From assembly GCA_037969395.1 (NCBI GenBank), contig JBBKXJ010000081.1:1-11861 (forward strand): a stretch of DNA of 11,861 nucleotides, written 5' to 3'. A program made the position numbers and the translations under genes. This document shows, in pieces, positions 1 through 7,804 of the stretch (the stretch's first letter is position 1; each line of letters begins with the position of its first letter). Under the pieces are notes generated by a model. That model worked only from the letters and a program-made list of their open reading frames with translations. It made no database searches and was not told where the DNA came from. Source of the stretch: JBBKXJ01 sp037969395 (GTDB taxonomy: Bacteria > Pseudomonadota > Gammaproteobacteria > Pseudomonadales > JAUIET01).

Positions 1-885
1 TTGTCTTCCCGCAACGAGTTCGGTTGCCATATCGGCTAATTTAAACTGGCTAACCTGAAACTTGCTAATCGCCTGCCCGAACTGTTCGCGTTGCTGTGTA
101 TAGTCCAGCGTGGTCGCCAATGCGGCCTGCGCCGTACCGATCGCTGTGGCGGCAATATTTATGCGGCCGCCATCAAGCCCTTGCATCGCGATTTTAAAGC
201 CCTGCCCTTCCTCGCCGAGCAGGTAGTCAGAGTGTACCGCCACATCTTCGAACGAGATGGTACGCGTGGGCTGACTGTTCCAACCCATTTTTTCCTCTTT
301 CTTGCCGTAGCTGATGCCCGGGCTGTCGGCCGGAATAGCAAACGCGCTAATGCCCTTGGGGCTTTTATCTCCAGTGCGTGCCATTAGCACCAGCATGTCG
401 GTGTCGCCGGCGCCAGAGATAAACGCTTTGTTGCCGTTGATGATGTAGTTTGCGCCGTCTTGCGTCGCCGTGGTTCGAAGTGCGGCCGCATCCGATCCCG
501 AACCGGGCTCGGTCAGGCAGTACGACGCCAGCTTGTCGCCACTGGCCAACGATGTGCACCACTCGTCTTTCAGCTTGGCTGTGCCGTAAGCCGCAATCAT
601 ATTCAGCGCCATATTGTGAATGCTGATAAACGCTGCGGTCGAGGTACAGCCGGCGGCTAATTCCTCGAGAATAATACTTGCATCAAGGCGGCTTAGCCCC
701 AGCCCATCGTCTTGCTCCGGCGTGTACATCGCCATAAAGCCAAGCTCACCCGCCTGACGCAGCACGTCTTTTGGAAAGTATGCGTCGGCATCCCACTGCG
801 CGGCGTGCGGCGCCAACGCATTGGCCGCAAACTGCCGGGCAGTATCTCGAAACGCTATCTGGTCTGCGTCAAGGTCAAAGTTCAT
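1..885 (-). CDS. acyl-CoA dehydrogenase, isobutyryl-CoA dehydrogenase (ACAD8)-like, C-terminus cut by window edge
   Basis: This is a flavoprotein of the acyl-CoA dehydrogenase family, which oxidises an acyl-CoA to the 2,3-enoyl-CoA and passes electrons to ETF. 295 residues are visible and roughly 90 are missing from the C-terminus, including the region that carries the catalytic Glu in this family. Visible family motifs are YCLTEPGSGSDA (122-133, FAD/substrate loop), GNKAFISGAG (151-160) and REQFGQAISKFQ (266-277, FAD-binding Arg). The stretch LDGGRINIAATAIG (237-250) resembles ACAD8 more than short-chain SCAD. The start ATG (883-885) has an excellent AGGAGG (892-897 on the complement) 6 nt upstream. 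It lies 38 nt downstream of mmsA on the same strand, so they are probably co-transcribed. That neighbour supports isobutyryl-CoA oxidation in valine breakdown. The family call is seen directly; the substrate is inferred from context and the motif. Confidence 0.9.
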   Translation of the reverse strand, partial: MNFDLDADQIAFRDTARQFAANALAPHAAQWDADAYFPKDVLRQAGELGFMAMYTPEQDDGLGLSRLDASIILEELAAGCTSTAAFISIHNMALNMIAAYGTAKLKDEWCTSLASGDKLASYCLTEPGSGSDAAALRTTATQDGANYIINGNKAFISGAGDTDMLVLMARTGDKSPKGISAFAIPADSPGISYGKKEEKMGWNSQPTRTISFEDVAVHSDYLLGEEGQGFKIAMQGLDGGRINIAATAIGTAQAALATTLDYTQQREQFGQAISKFQVSQFKLADMATELVAGRQ

Positions 886-923
886 TATGCGCCTCCTCTA
901 TCTGCGATGCGTTCAGCAAGGTA

Positions 924-2426
924 CTATTTCAGCTGAATGCTCATATTCGGCTGGCCAGTCTCGGCTAAGTCCTCGCTATGAGTCCAGCGCGCGGTGATGG
1001 TTTTTGTCTCGGTGTAAAACCGCACCGCCTGCTTACCGTAGGCATGCAGGTCACCCATAAACGACCCCTTCCAGCCGGTAAAGGAAAAGAACGGCAGCGG
1101 CACCGGAATGGGAATGTTGATGCCGACCTGGCCGACCTCAACCTCATACTGGTATTTACGTGCAGCACCTCCAGACTGGGTGAAAATAGACGTGCCATTG
1201 CCGTAAGGGCTGCCATTGACTACTTCCAGCGCGGCGTCTAACGAGCCAACTTGCATGCAGCACAGCACCGGACCGAATATCTCCTGTTGATAAATATCCA
1301 TGGCGGTGGTCACGTCTTTAAAAAGCGTTGGACCAGTCCAGTTACCGTTGGGATATCCTTCAACTTCAACGCCGCGGCCGTCGAGCAGGCAGGTTGCCCC
1401 CTGCTCAATACCGGTGGCAATCAGGCCTCCCACGCGCGTGTGTGCGGCTTTGCTAACCAGCGGACCGTAACCTGCGGCTGCATCGTTCCAAACGCCGGGG
1501 CGTACCTTGGCTAACTCGTCTTTTAACTCGTCGACCCATTGATAGGCGTCACCTACGAATACGGCCACGCTAATCGCCATGCAGCGCTGCCCGGCCGCAC
1601 CGACCGACGCGCCTATTAACGCGTTAATGACCTGCTTTTTATCGGCGTCGGGCATTATGACCATGTGATTTTTTGCGCCGGCAAAACACTGCGCCCGTTT
1701 CAACTGCTGGGTTGCCGTGCGGTAAATGTGCGCACCAACCGGAACCGAGCCAACAAAAGACACGGCGCGGGTGTCCGGGTGCCGCAATAGCTGCTCTACC
1801 TGGTCTTTACCGCCATGCACCATTTGCACAACCCCGGCCGGCGCGCCGGCCTGCTGAAACAGCTCCAGCAAACGCACCGTCGCCAGCGGCACCTGCTCGG
1901 AAGGTTTCATCACAATAGTATTACCGCAGGCAACGGCGAGCGGAAACATCCACAGCGGAATCATCGCCGGGAAGTTGAACGGGGTAATGCCGACGCATAC
2001 GCCGATGGGTTGAATATTGCTGTAGGTGTCAACATTAGCGGCGACATTCTCGACGGTCTCTCCCATCATCAGCGTGGGTACGTTGCAGGCATGCTCCACT
2101 GCTTCGATGCCACGCCAGACGTCACCCTTGGCGTCTTCGAAAGTCTTGCCATTGTCTTCGGCAAGTATTTCGGCCAGCTCGTCGTGATGCTCCTTGAGTA
2201 ATTGCTGATAGCGGATCATCAACCTCGCGCGTTCAGGTATGGGAACCTTGCGCCAGGATTGAAAGGCCTGGCTGGCAGCCGCGACCGCCTGGTCGATTTC
2301 GTCGGGCGTAGCAAACGGCACTTCGGCCAATACTTCCTGGGTTGCCGGATTGATGACATCGAGTTTGTGCGTGCTCGCACTGGGTAGAAATTCGCCGTTA
2401 ATTAGCAGCGGAACCTGGTTAGCCAT
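924..2426 (-). CDS. mmsA: CoA-acylating methylmalonate-semialdehyde dehydrogenase
   Basis: The enzyme oxidises methylmalonate semialdehyde (or malonate semialdehyde) with NAD+ and CoA to propionyl-CoA (or acetyl-CoA), a late step of valine degradation, in the cytoplasm. The protein is 500 residues, the usual length for MmsA. It has the aldehyde dehydrogenase fold with TPFNFP (148-153, oxyanion Asn151), catalytic Cys282 in GQRCMAIS, and EIFGPV (382-387). The segment GAKNH (250-254) stands where hydrolytic ALDHs have ELGGK with their general-base Glu; its absence is typical of the CoA-dependent MMSDH/IolA branch. I chose the ATG at 2424-2426, giving MANQVPLL, over an upstream extension: the homology starts there, an AAGG lies about 9 nt upstream, and the upstream residues would overlap the promoter. 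It is first in a pair with the acyl-CoA dehydrogenase and divergent from an AraC regulator. IolA (inositol pathway) is the alternative name, but the neighbours favour valine. Confidence 0.95.
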   Translation of the reverse strand: MANQVPLLINGEFLPSASTHKLDVINPATQEVLAEVPFATPDEIDQAVAAASQAFQSWRKVPIPERARLMIRYQQLLKEHHDELAEILAEDNGKTFEDAKGDVWRGIEAVEHACNVPTLMMGETVENVAANVDTYSNIQPIGVCVGITPFNFPAMIPLWMFPLAVACGNTIVMKPSEQVPLATVRLLELFQQAGAPAGVVQMVHGGKDQVEQLLRHPDTRAVSFVGSVPVGAHIYRTATQQLKRAQCFAGAKNHMVIMPDADKKQVINALIGASVGAAGQRCMAISVAVFVGDAYQWVDELKDELAKVRPGVWNDAAAGYGPLVSKAAHTRVGGLIATGIEQGATCLLDGRGVEVEGYPNGNWTGPTLFKDVTTAMDIYQQEIFGPVLCCMQVGSLDAALEVVNGSPYGNGTSIFTQSGGAARKYQYEVEVGQVGINIPIPVPLPFFSFTGWKGSFMGDLHAYGKQAVRFYTETKTITARWTHSEDLAETGQPNMSIQLK

Positions 2427-2457
2427 AATGTTTAGCCTTGCTGTTAGAACGTACGCC

Positions 2458-2486
2458 ACTATAGCACCGCGCGGCAATAACGCTGA
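2458..2486 (-). promoter_or_regulatory. predicted mmsA promoter (extended -10, weak -35)
   Basis: On the minus strand an extended -10, TGC TATAGT, has its hexamer at 2458-2463. A poor -35 (TCAGCG, 2481-2486) lies 17 nt further upstream. Transcription would begin near 2451, about 25 nt before the mmsA ATG. A good -10 with a weak -35 fits an activator-dependent promoter, and the AraC-type half-sites abut the -35. Predicted from sequence only. Confidence 0.5.
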
Positions 2487-2521
2487 TTGACAATATTGCG
2501 CTATTCATGGACTATATTGCG
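2485..2521 (-). promoter_or_regulatory. predicted AraC-type operator: two half-sites with 21-bp period
   Basis: The segments 2487-2500 (TTGACAATATTGCG) and 2508-2521 (TGGACTATATTGCG) match at 12 of 14 positions and are exactly 21 bp apart, two helical turns. On the mmsA strand each reads GC-N7-TC(C/A)AT: GC AATATAG TCCATG, then GC AATATTG TCAATC. This is the arrangement of the E. coli araI half-sites (GC-N7-TCCATA). The proximal half-site touches the predicted mmsA -35, the class II activator position. The regulator encoded divergently is the obvious ligand. The repeats are seen; their function is inferred. Confidence 0.65.
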
Positions 2522-2564
2522 GTTTAAGCTGCTTCTGCCAGCCAGGTTTTGGAGTAACACTAGT

Positions 2565-3446
2565 ATGAGCCGCCCCTCAAAATGGCCGCTTCCGGCGGCC
2601 GGCGTGCGCTTTCTAACGCCGGGTTTTATTCGTGAAGAACTGCACGCTAATGTGCTTACCCGCGACTGTTTTCCGACCGCCCTGGGTTACTACCCAAGCG
2701 CTAGCGGCCACAGAATGCAGCGCCGGCAGCACGATGATAATTTACTGATTTACTGCGTTGCCGGGCAGGGAGAACTGCATACCAGCTATGCGCAAAGCGC
2801 CGTTGGCGCGGGCGACGTTGCGGTTATTCCGCTGGGCACCGAACATAGCTACGCGGCCGATAGCGAATGTCCATGGACAATATACTGGTGCCATTTTGCC
2901 GGTGAGGCGGCGCCTGCGTTTATCAGCCATCTTGGTTATGAGGCCGAGCATCCTACCAGCGCGGTCGGCGTATTACCTGCGCTCACGGCTAATTTCAAAT
3001 CGTTGTTGAGTATCGCCAGAACCGGTTACAGCAGCGCCGCGTTCGTTCACGCGGCCAATCAACTGCGCCAGATACTGACATTTCTTGCCAGCGAGATAAA
3101 ATCGGTCAATGCTCACAATAGACATAATTTCAATTTACAGTCGATTCACAACTTTATGCTGACACAAATCGGCCAGCCGCTGAACCTTGATTCGATTGCG
3201 GCGACAAGCAACTTATCGAAGTATCATTTTTCCAGCAAATATAAAAAGCTCACCGGCTACTCACCGATCAAACATTTTCTCAACATGAGAATAGAACACG
3301 CCTGTCACCTGCTTGATAGCGGCACGATGAGTGTAAAAGAAATAGCAGCCCTGGTGGGTTATGACGATGCGCTGTATTTTTCCAGGCTGTTTCGCAAAAC
3401 CATTGGCCTCTCGCCTACCGAGTATCGTCGTTCGATTCACCGCTAA
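2565..3446 (+). CDS. mmsR: AraC-family transcriptional regulator, MmsR-like
   Basis: A 293-residue AraC/XylS regulator, presumably the activator of the divergent mmsA operon. Residues about 25-130 form the cupin-like effector-binding arm (LLIYCVAGQGELHT at 60-73, VAVIPLGTEHSY at 85-96). Residues about 190-290 form the double helix-turn-helix domain: first HTH LNLDSIAATSNLSKYHFSSK (206-225), second SVKEIAALVGYDDALYFSRL (256-275), ending in the family signature FRKTIGLSPTEYRR (276-289). I chose the ATG at 2565 because GGAG lies 10 nt upstream and the homology starts just after it. A longer reading from a TTG at 2487 has no ribosome site and would run through the operator. The Pseudomonas mmsR-mmsA arrangement is the closest known precedent. 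The effector is not evident from sequence. The AraC family call is certain, the MmsR role is inferred from position. Confidence 0.88.
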   Translation: MSRPSKWPLPAAGVRFLTPGFIREELHANVLTRDCFPTALGYYPSASGHRMQRRQHDDNLLIYCVAGQGELHTSYAQSAVGAGDVAVIPLGTEHSYAADSECPWTIYWCHFAGEAAPAFISHLGYEAEHPTSAVGVLPALTANFKSLLSIARTGYSSAAFVHAANQLRQILTFLASEIKSVNAHNRHNFNLQSIHNFMLTQIGQPLNLDSIAATSNLSKYHFSSKYKKLTGYSPIKHFLNMRIEHACHLLDSGTMSVKEIAALVGYDDALYFSRLFRKTIGLSPTEYRRSIHR

Positions 3447-3645
3447 TGATCCATCACCCTGATCGCTCCCAAGATCATCGACCTTGACCGACTTAAATGA
3501 AGATTTGTACAAGTCGATCAGACGTATTTGGGTGAACTGAAATCAGATAGTGTTCGTTGATAGTTTAGGGGACCGCTCAGTGGACGTGGGCTACTCTTCT
3601 ATAAACTTAAACATACTAAAGCTGATTCCCGGAGAGACGAATTCT

Positions 3646-4320
3646 ATGCTGACACTTCATCATTTGGAATATTCGCAGTCATTTCGCATTATATGGCTGC
3701 TGGAAGAACTGGGTGTGGAATATTTACTATTAAAGTACGAGCGAGACGAAAAGACGTATGCTGCGCCGGAAAAATACAAAGCGCTTTCACCCCTTGGCAC
3801 AGCTCCTGTTATTACCGATGGCGACATAACGCTGTCGGAGAGCAACGCCATAGTGGATTATCTTCTCGACAAATATCCTAATGAATCACTACGCCCCGCA
3901 GTGGGCGCCAACAATCGCATTCGCCACCTGTTTTGGTTCCACGCCGCTCAGGGGTCAATGATGCCGATCGTGCTAATGGACGCCGTGTTTCAAATCATTC
4001 AACAACGCGTGCCTTCTGTGCTGCGATTTTTTATTGGTCCAATATTGACCATGGCGCTAAGCGGTTTTGTTAAACCGCGAATGAATGCCCTGCTGTTACA
4101 AGCCGAACACGACCTTGAGCAAGCCCCCTGGTTCGGCGGCGACGAGTTGACCGCAGCAGACATCGTACTTTCCTACCCAATGGAGGCAGCCAGCAAACGT
4201 GGCTATATCGACGCTGCTCACCCGAACTGCAAGGCGTGGTTGCAGCGCATGCACGCAGTTCCTTCATTCAAAACTGCTGCGGAGAAAGATGGTAAAGAGA
4301 GTATGACCTTACCGCTTTGA
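3646..4320 (+). CDS. glutathione S-transferase family protein (Gtt1-like)
   Basis: A 224-residue cytosolic GST. The N-terminal thioredoxin-like domain (about 1-80) shows YSQSFRIIWLLEELGVEY (9-26), with Ser10 or Ser12 the likely glutathione-activating residue, the cis-Pro loop GTAPVI (51-56), and the glutathione-binding ESNAI (65-69). The helical C-terminal domain (about 90-215) has FGGDELTAADIVLSYP (163-178) with the N-capping motif of the GST core. The pattern SFRIIWLLEEL followed by YERD resembles yeast Gtt1 and its bacterial relatives. The ATG at 3646 has GGAG 11 nt upstream; a longer reading from 3550 has no homology to support it. The 199 nt between the AraC gene and this start hold no other gene; a TATAAA at 3600-3605 is a possible -10 but I see no matching -35. 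It converges with the cyclase gene, 44 nt apart. The substrate is unknown. Confidence 0.88.
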   Translation: MLTLHHLEYSQSFRIIWLLEELGVEYLLLKYERDEKTYAAPEKYKALSPLGTAPVITDGDITLSESNAIVDYLLDKYPNESLRPAVGANNRIRHLFWFHAAQGSMMPIVLMDAVFQIIQQRVPSVLRFFIGPILTMALSGFVKPRMNALLLQAEHDLEQAPWFGGDELTAADIVLSYPMEAASKRGYIDAAHPNCKAWLQRMHAVPSFKTAAEKDGKESMTLPL

Positions 4321-4364
4321 GGCATTATCACTTTTAGGCCTCGTTAGTTCGAGCTATCGCCGCT

Positions 4365-5558
4365 TCAGGCCGACTGGCGCGAGGTCGCTGCTTTAAGCTG
4401 CCTCAAGTAACCCTCTCCCTGCGGCGGCAACATATCCATGTAAAAACCGAGGCAGTGCTGTTTGGCGTAAAACATCGCCAGGTCAGCGCGTGAAAACAGC
4501 GCTGCCTCGTCCACTTCCTGGTCGGGATAGACCGCGCCGCCAACACTGACTCTCAGCTCCAGCGTGCCTACCGATAAGCCGTACGGCTGTTCGACTATTT
4601 TGATTAGTGACCGCGCCTTGTTGGCGACGTCTTGTGGCTTTGCCACGTGCTCCATAATCACCACGAACTCGTCGCCACTCAAACGCGCTACGAAATCGGT
4701 ACCGCGTACGCGTTCCATAAGGCGGCTTGCCATATGGTGCAGTAGTTCGTCGCCCACGCTGTGGCCGTAGGTGTCGTTGATGGACTTGAATTTATTGAGG
4801 TCCATCACCAGCAGGCCAACTCTGTCTTCGGCGCGCTTGGCCTGCTCAATAGTTCGCGCGAGTGTACGGTGAAAGTGCATTCGATTTGGTAGCGAGGTCA
4901 GCGCATCGAAATTGGCGAGCCGTTCGTATTTACGCCGCTCACCCGTTATTTCATCAACGACATGCCGATTTATAAGCGTATAGCCAATAATAAGGCCACC
5001 AATGCCGATCAGGCTGGTCGCCAGCAGGGTAAAACGCAGCGGCACCATATTGGCCGCCGGCACGACGGATTCGAGCTGCAGGTCGGAATCTGCGACCATG
5101 TAAAAGCCAACGGCAGTGAGTACAGCTATCGCAAGCCAGCCGAGACCCATCTGCCAGTTGAACAAAAAACCCGCAACAATCGGCAGCCATACAAGCAGGA
5201 ACACAACGGGGCCACTCATACCACCGGTGACACATGCCCCCAGCACAATCGGTATATAAATTGAAACGATCAGCAGATGCGCTGCAACGTCGTGACGGCG
5301 CGTGTAACGGACCAGTAATAGCGCAACTATCAGGCTTAACCCGGTCACAGACATCGTCAGCGTCGTCAGCTGCTTGCCTGCAGTAGTAAAGGGATAAAAA
5401 AGACTTAGCCCAATGAAGATAACAACTGTGTTAAAAGAATTGGCCAGCAAAAAGCCTACCAATGAGCGTGAGCGTACTTTCTGGATGTCGGACTGCGCAA
5501 CCCGGGGCGCTATAAACGCGTCGAGAACGCTGCCAAAAGTGGTTACAAGCTTATCCAT
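4365..5558 (-). CDS. membrane-bound diguanylate cyclase (six-TM + GGDEF domain)
   Basis: Predicted to make cyclic di-GMP from two GTP. Residues 33-196 contain about six membrane helices (about 33-57, 65-84, 91-113, 116-134, 138-156, 173-196) with no recognisable named sensor domain. A short linker, VVDEITGERRKYERLANFDA (200-219), leads into the GGDEF domain (about 215-375). Its motifs are DALTSLPNR (218-226), DLNKFKSINDTYGH (253-266), and signature SGDEF (294-298), a tolerated variant of GGDEF. RGTD (285-288) is the RxxD product-inhibition site at the correct five-residue spacing. No EAL domain is present. I chose the ATG at 5556-5558 (MDKLVTTF) because the longer reading begins at a TTG without a ribosome site; the chosen start also lacks a clear Shine-Dalgarno sequence, so it is uncertain. 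A TACAAT (5582-5587, complement) could be its -10. It lies 182 nt downstream of the sensor kinase gene in the same direction, possibly independently transcribed. Confidence 0.9.
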   Translation of the reverse strand: MDKLVTTFGSVLDAFIAPRVAQSDIQKVRSRSLVGFLLANSFNTVVIFIGLSLFYPFTTAGKQLTTLTMSVTGLSLIVALLLVRYTRRHDVAAHLLIVSIYIPIVLGACVTGGMSGPVVFLLVWLPIVAGFLFNWQMGLGWLAIAVLTAVGFYMVADSDLQLESVVPAANMVPLRFTLLATSLIGIGGLIIGYTLINRHVVDEITGERRKYERLANFDALTSLPNRMHFHRTLARTIEQAKRAEDRVGLLVMDLNKFKSINDTYGHSVGDELLHHMASRLMERVRGTDFVARLSGDEFVVIMEHVAKPQDVANKARSLIKIVEQPYGLSVGTLELRVSVGGAVYPDQEVDEAALFSRADLAMFYAKQHCLGFYMDMLPPQGEGYLRQLKAATSRQSA

Positions 5559-5740
5559 AGCCAAACCAGAAAACGTAAAACATTGTAAATAGAATAGCCT
5601 AACAACCGGAATTTTCCATTCCAATTAGCGATAAAAGACCGGATTTGTCACTATTTCTTTTAAGTCACTCGAACGAAATACGGGCGGTCGGCTGGCTGCG
5701 CAGTTCGACGCGCCTTGTCTCGTGCGTTTTTAGATCGAAT

Positions 5741-7780
5741 TTAACGTGGCAGCGTCACTTCAAAGCATACTCCGCCAGCTTCGGGCAGATTGAATGCGCG
5801 CACGCGGCCAGCATGGTATTCAGTGATCAAACGCACAATGTGTAAACCCAGCCCCAGGTGGGTTGCGTTAGCGTCGCGGCGGCGCAGCGACACCATATTG
5901 TCGAACAGCTGGGCCTGCATTTTCGCGGGCAAAGGCGGCCCCTGGTTAACGATTGCCAGCGTCACGTGATGCTCAGCCAGAGCGCAATGTACGCGAATCG
6001 CACTGCCAGCCGGCGCAAAATCGATGGCGTTATCGACCAGTTTATCCAGCAGTTGAACGATAAGTTCCGGCACAACATTAATCATGAGGCTGCGCTGCGC
6101 TGTCGTGTCTTCCAGCACGATGCGGTGATTGGGATAAATATCCTGATAGGCCTTGCTGATATCGCGCAGCAGAGTCAGCAGGTCGACAGCTTCCGGCTCG
6201 GCGCTTTGAATACTCTCTTCAACGCGACTGGCTTCGCTCATGGCGGTAAGGATATGACTCAAGCGCTCGGCCCCCTGTTTCGCGCGCAGCAAATATACAT
6301 CGTCACCCTGCTCCGGCATTCTGCTCTGCAGGTTATCCAGCGACGAGTGCACCACGGCTAAAGGGGTGCGTAATTCGTGCGAAAGTTTACGCGACAAGGT
6401 ACGCAGGTATTCGGTATATTCGCGCACCCGCTGCAGCAGCTGCTCGTAGCTGCGCGAAAGGTCGCCGATTTCGTCGCGTGCCAGGCTATGCGGAAAGTTA
6501 TCTTTTAGCCTGCCATCGTCGCTTAACATCTGCTCGGCGCTTTGACTCAGTTCGCGCACGCGCCATGACAGCCAGCTGGCGTAGCCCAGCAATCCCAGGC
6601 CGGTAAAGCTGAAAGCCAAAAAACTCATTAACAGCAGTTTATTAAACGCGCTGTCGGTGAACGACAGAAATTGCTCGCTACTCTGCTCGGCCACCACCGC
6701 ACCGATAATTCTGCGCTTATGAACCAGCGGCGCAGCCACGCTGAGCACGCTGCGATTGGCCGCCGCCGGGTCGCTATACCAGGCGAACCCGGAACGTCCT
6801 TGCAACGCCTCGGCGACTTCGTCACGTTCAATTTTGCCGTCGATCTTGCCCACCTCAAAACTTTTGGAGGGCGTGCTCAGCACGGCGCGGTACAGTTTCT
6901 TCAACACCCAATTGGTATTGTTGTCTGCGCTGCCAGTCAGTTCGCCGCTGGCCGCCAGCTGCCAGTCGCCCACGTCTACAATACGCAGCCGCAGGCCGAG
7001 TTTGCTAAATACTTCCAGCTCGCGCTGCACGGCCGGTAGCTCGTACACCAGCCACGGCGGCAAACTGCTGCGTAAGGAGTTGCGGCGCACCGTTCCCAAC
7101 AGCACCGGCTGCGTTTGCGGCGCGGTGTCAACCACGTAAAAGCCCAGCCGACCGCTGGTTAACTGCAGCGGCAGTTCAAGCTCAATGCTGTAGCCGTCGA
7201 CAGTTTCCTGCCAGCTGGCCTTGATAGACTGCTCTCGCTGCACCTTTCCAGCAATATCTTTATATTGCACCTGCATGCGACCCGGCGCGCTGGTGCTTAA
7301 TACGTAATGATTGCCGTTGCCGGAGTAGAGTACCAACCGGTCACCGTTGCCCAACTCGGTTCGCCCCGGGTTGTGATAAACGATATGACTGTCGCGAACG
7401 CGGAAATACAGATACAGATTTTGCCGCGCAAACGCGGTCTGGTATTGAACGCTGAAAGCGTCGCTCTCCGGCACAGATAAACTGTTAGTGGCAAAGTCCT
7501 GCCATTCATCGGCGTAGCCATCGATGGAAAAAACCTGTTGGGTGTGACTGAAATACAGCTGTGTTTGCATGCTTGCAGCCGCATCGAGACGCTGCGCATA
7601 AGGGTACAGCAGCGTTTGCCTGACCGACATGGCAGCAGAAACCGCCTGGGCAGTAGCCGCCAGCGACTGTGCCTGGCCGCTGCGCAGCGCCGCTTCAACT
7701 TCGCGCACGTATTGACAGCCCGCCCAGGGCAGGCTGAGCGTGAGCAGGCTGACAATAAACAACTGCGGCTTAAGTTTCAC
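5741..7780 (-). CDS. pdsS: proteobacterial dedicated sortase system sensor histidine kinase
   Basis: A 679-residue inner-membrane histidine kinase, long for the class because of a periplasmic region of about 355 residues. Layout: TM1 (5-21); a CBM9-like/DOMON-type segment (about 80-220) with FSIDGYADEWQ (84-94), NLYLYFRVRDS (121-131) and GDRLVLY (146-152); a second Cache/PAS-like segment (about 255-372) ending SVAAPLVHKRRIIGAVVAEQ (347-366); TM2 (381-403); HAMP (about 404-455); HisKA with phospho-acceptor His468 in KLSHELRTPLAVV (465-477); HATPase_c with VDNAIDFA (582-589), NQGPPLP (612-618) and HLGLGLHIV (641-649). The start is a GTG (7778-7780), 24 nt after the response-regulator stop, with no clear Shine-Dalgarno, so translational coupling is likely. 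Its position beside the regulator, the vWA target and the sortase matches the known kinase of this locus. The signal it senses is unknown; a carbohydrate or envelope ligand is inference from the CBM9-like pattern. Confidence 0.9.
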   Translation of the reverse strand: MKLKPQLFIVSLLTLSLPWAGCQYVREVEAALRSGQAQSLAATAQAVSAAMSVRQTLLYPYAQRLDAAASMQTQLYFSHTQQVFSIDGYADEWQDFATNSLSVPESDAFSVQYQTAFARQNLYLYFRVRDSHIVYHNPGRTELGNGDRLVLYSGNGNHYVLSTSAPGRMQVQYKDIAGKVQREQSIKASWQETVDGYSIELELPLQLTSGRLGFYVVDTAPQTQPVLLGTVRRNSLRSSLPPWLVYELPAVQRELEVFSKLGLRLRIVDVGDWQLAASGELTGSADNNTNWVLKKLYRAVLSTPSKSFEVGKIDGKIERDEVAEALQGRSGFAWYSDPAAANRSVLSVAAPLVHKRRIIGAVVAEQSSEQFLSFTDSAFNKLLLMSFLAFSFTGLGLLGYASWLSWRVRELSQSAEQMLSDDGRLKDNFPHSLARDEIGDLSRSYEQLLQRVREYTEYLRTLSRKLSHELRTPLAVVHSSLDNLQSRMPEQGDDVYLLRAKQGAERLSHILTAMSEASRVEESIQSAEPEAVDLLTLLRDISKAYQDIYPNHRIVLEDTTAQRSLMINVVPELIVQLLDKLVDNAIDFAPAGSAIRVHCALAEHHVTLAIVNQGPPLPAKMQAQLFDNMVSLRRRDANATHLGLGLHIVRLITEYHAGRVRAFNLPEAGGVCFEVTLPR

Positions 7781-7804
7781 TGCGACGTTAGTTACTACAT
7801 GCCA

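Noticed and set aside
91..936. Several plus-strand open frames opposite the left-edge gene and the end of mmsA
   Set aside because: They are antisense shadows of the acyl-CoA dehydrogenase and mmsA, with no homology or ribosome sites.
2487..2518. TTGACA (2487-2492) and TATATT (2513-2518) as a promoter for the AraC gene
   Set aside because: The spacer is 20 nt, too long for a normal sigma-70 promoter; both elements fall within the proposed operator repeats.
4319..4371. Candidate bidirectional terminator between the GST and cyclase genes
   Set aside because: Stems such as GAGGC/GCCTC and GGCCT/AGGCC are only 5 bp with 14-25-nt loops and no T-run.
5608..5622. Small inverted repeat GGAAT-N5-ATTCC upstream of the cyclase gene
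   Set aside because: Five-bp arms can arise by chance, and no promoter element is clearly placed around it.
7715..7730. Possible lipoprotein box (PWAGC) near the kinase N-terminus
   Set aside because: Position -3 is Trp, not Leu/Val/Ile, and the segment is a normal first membrane helix of a kinase.
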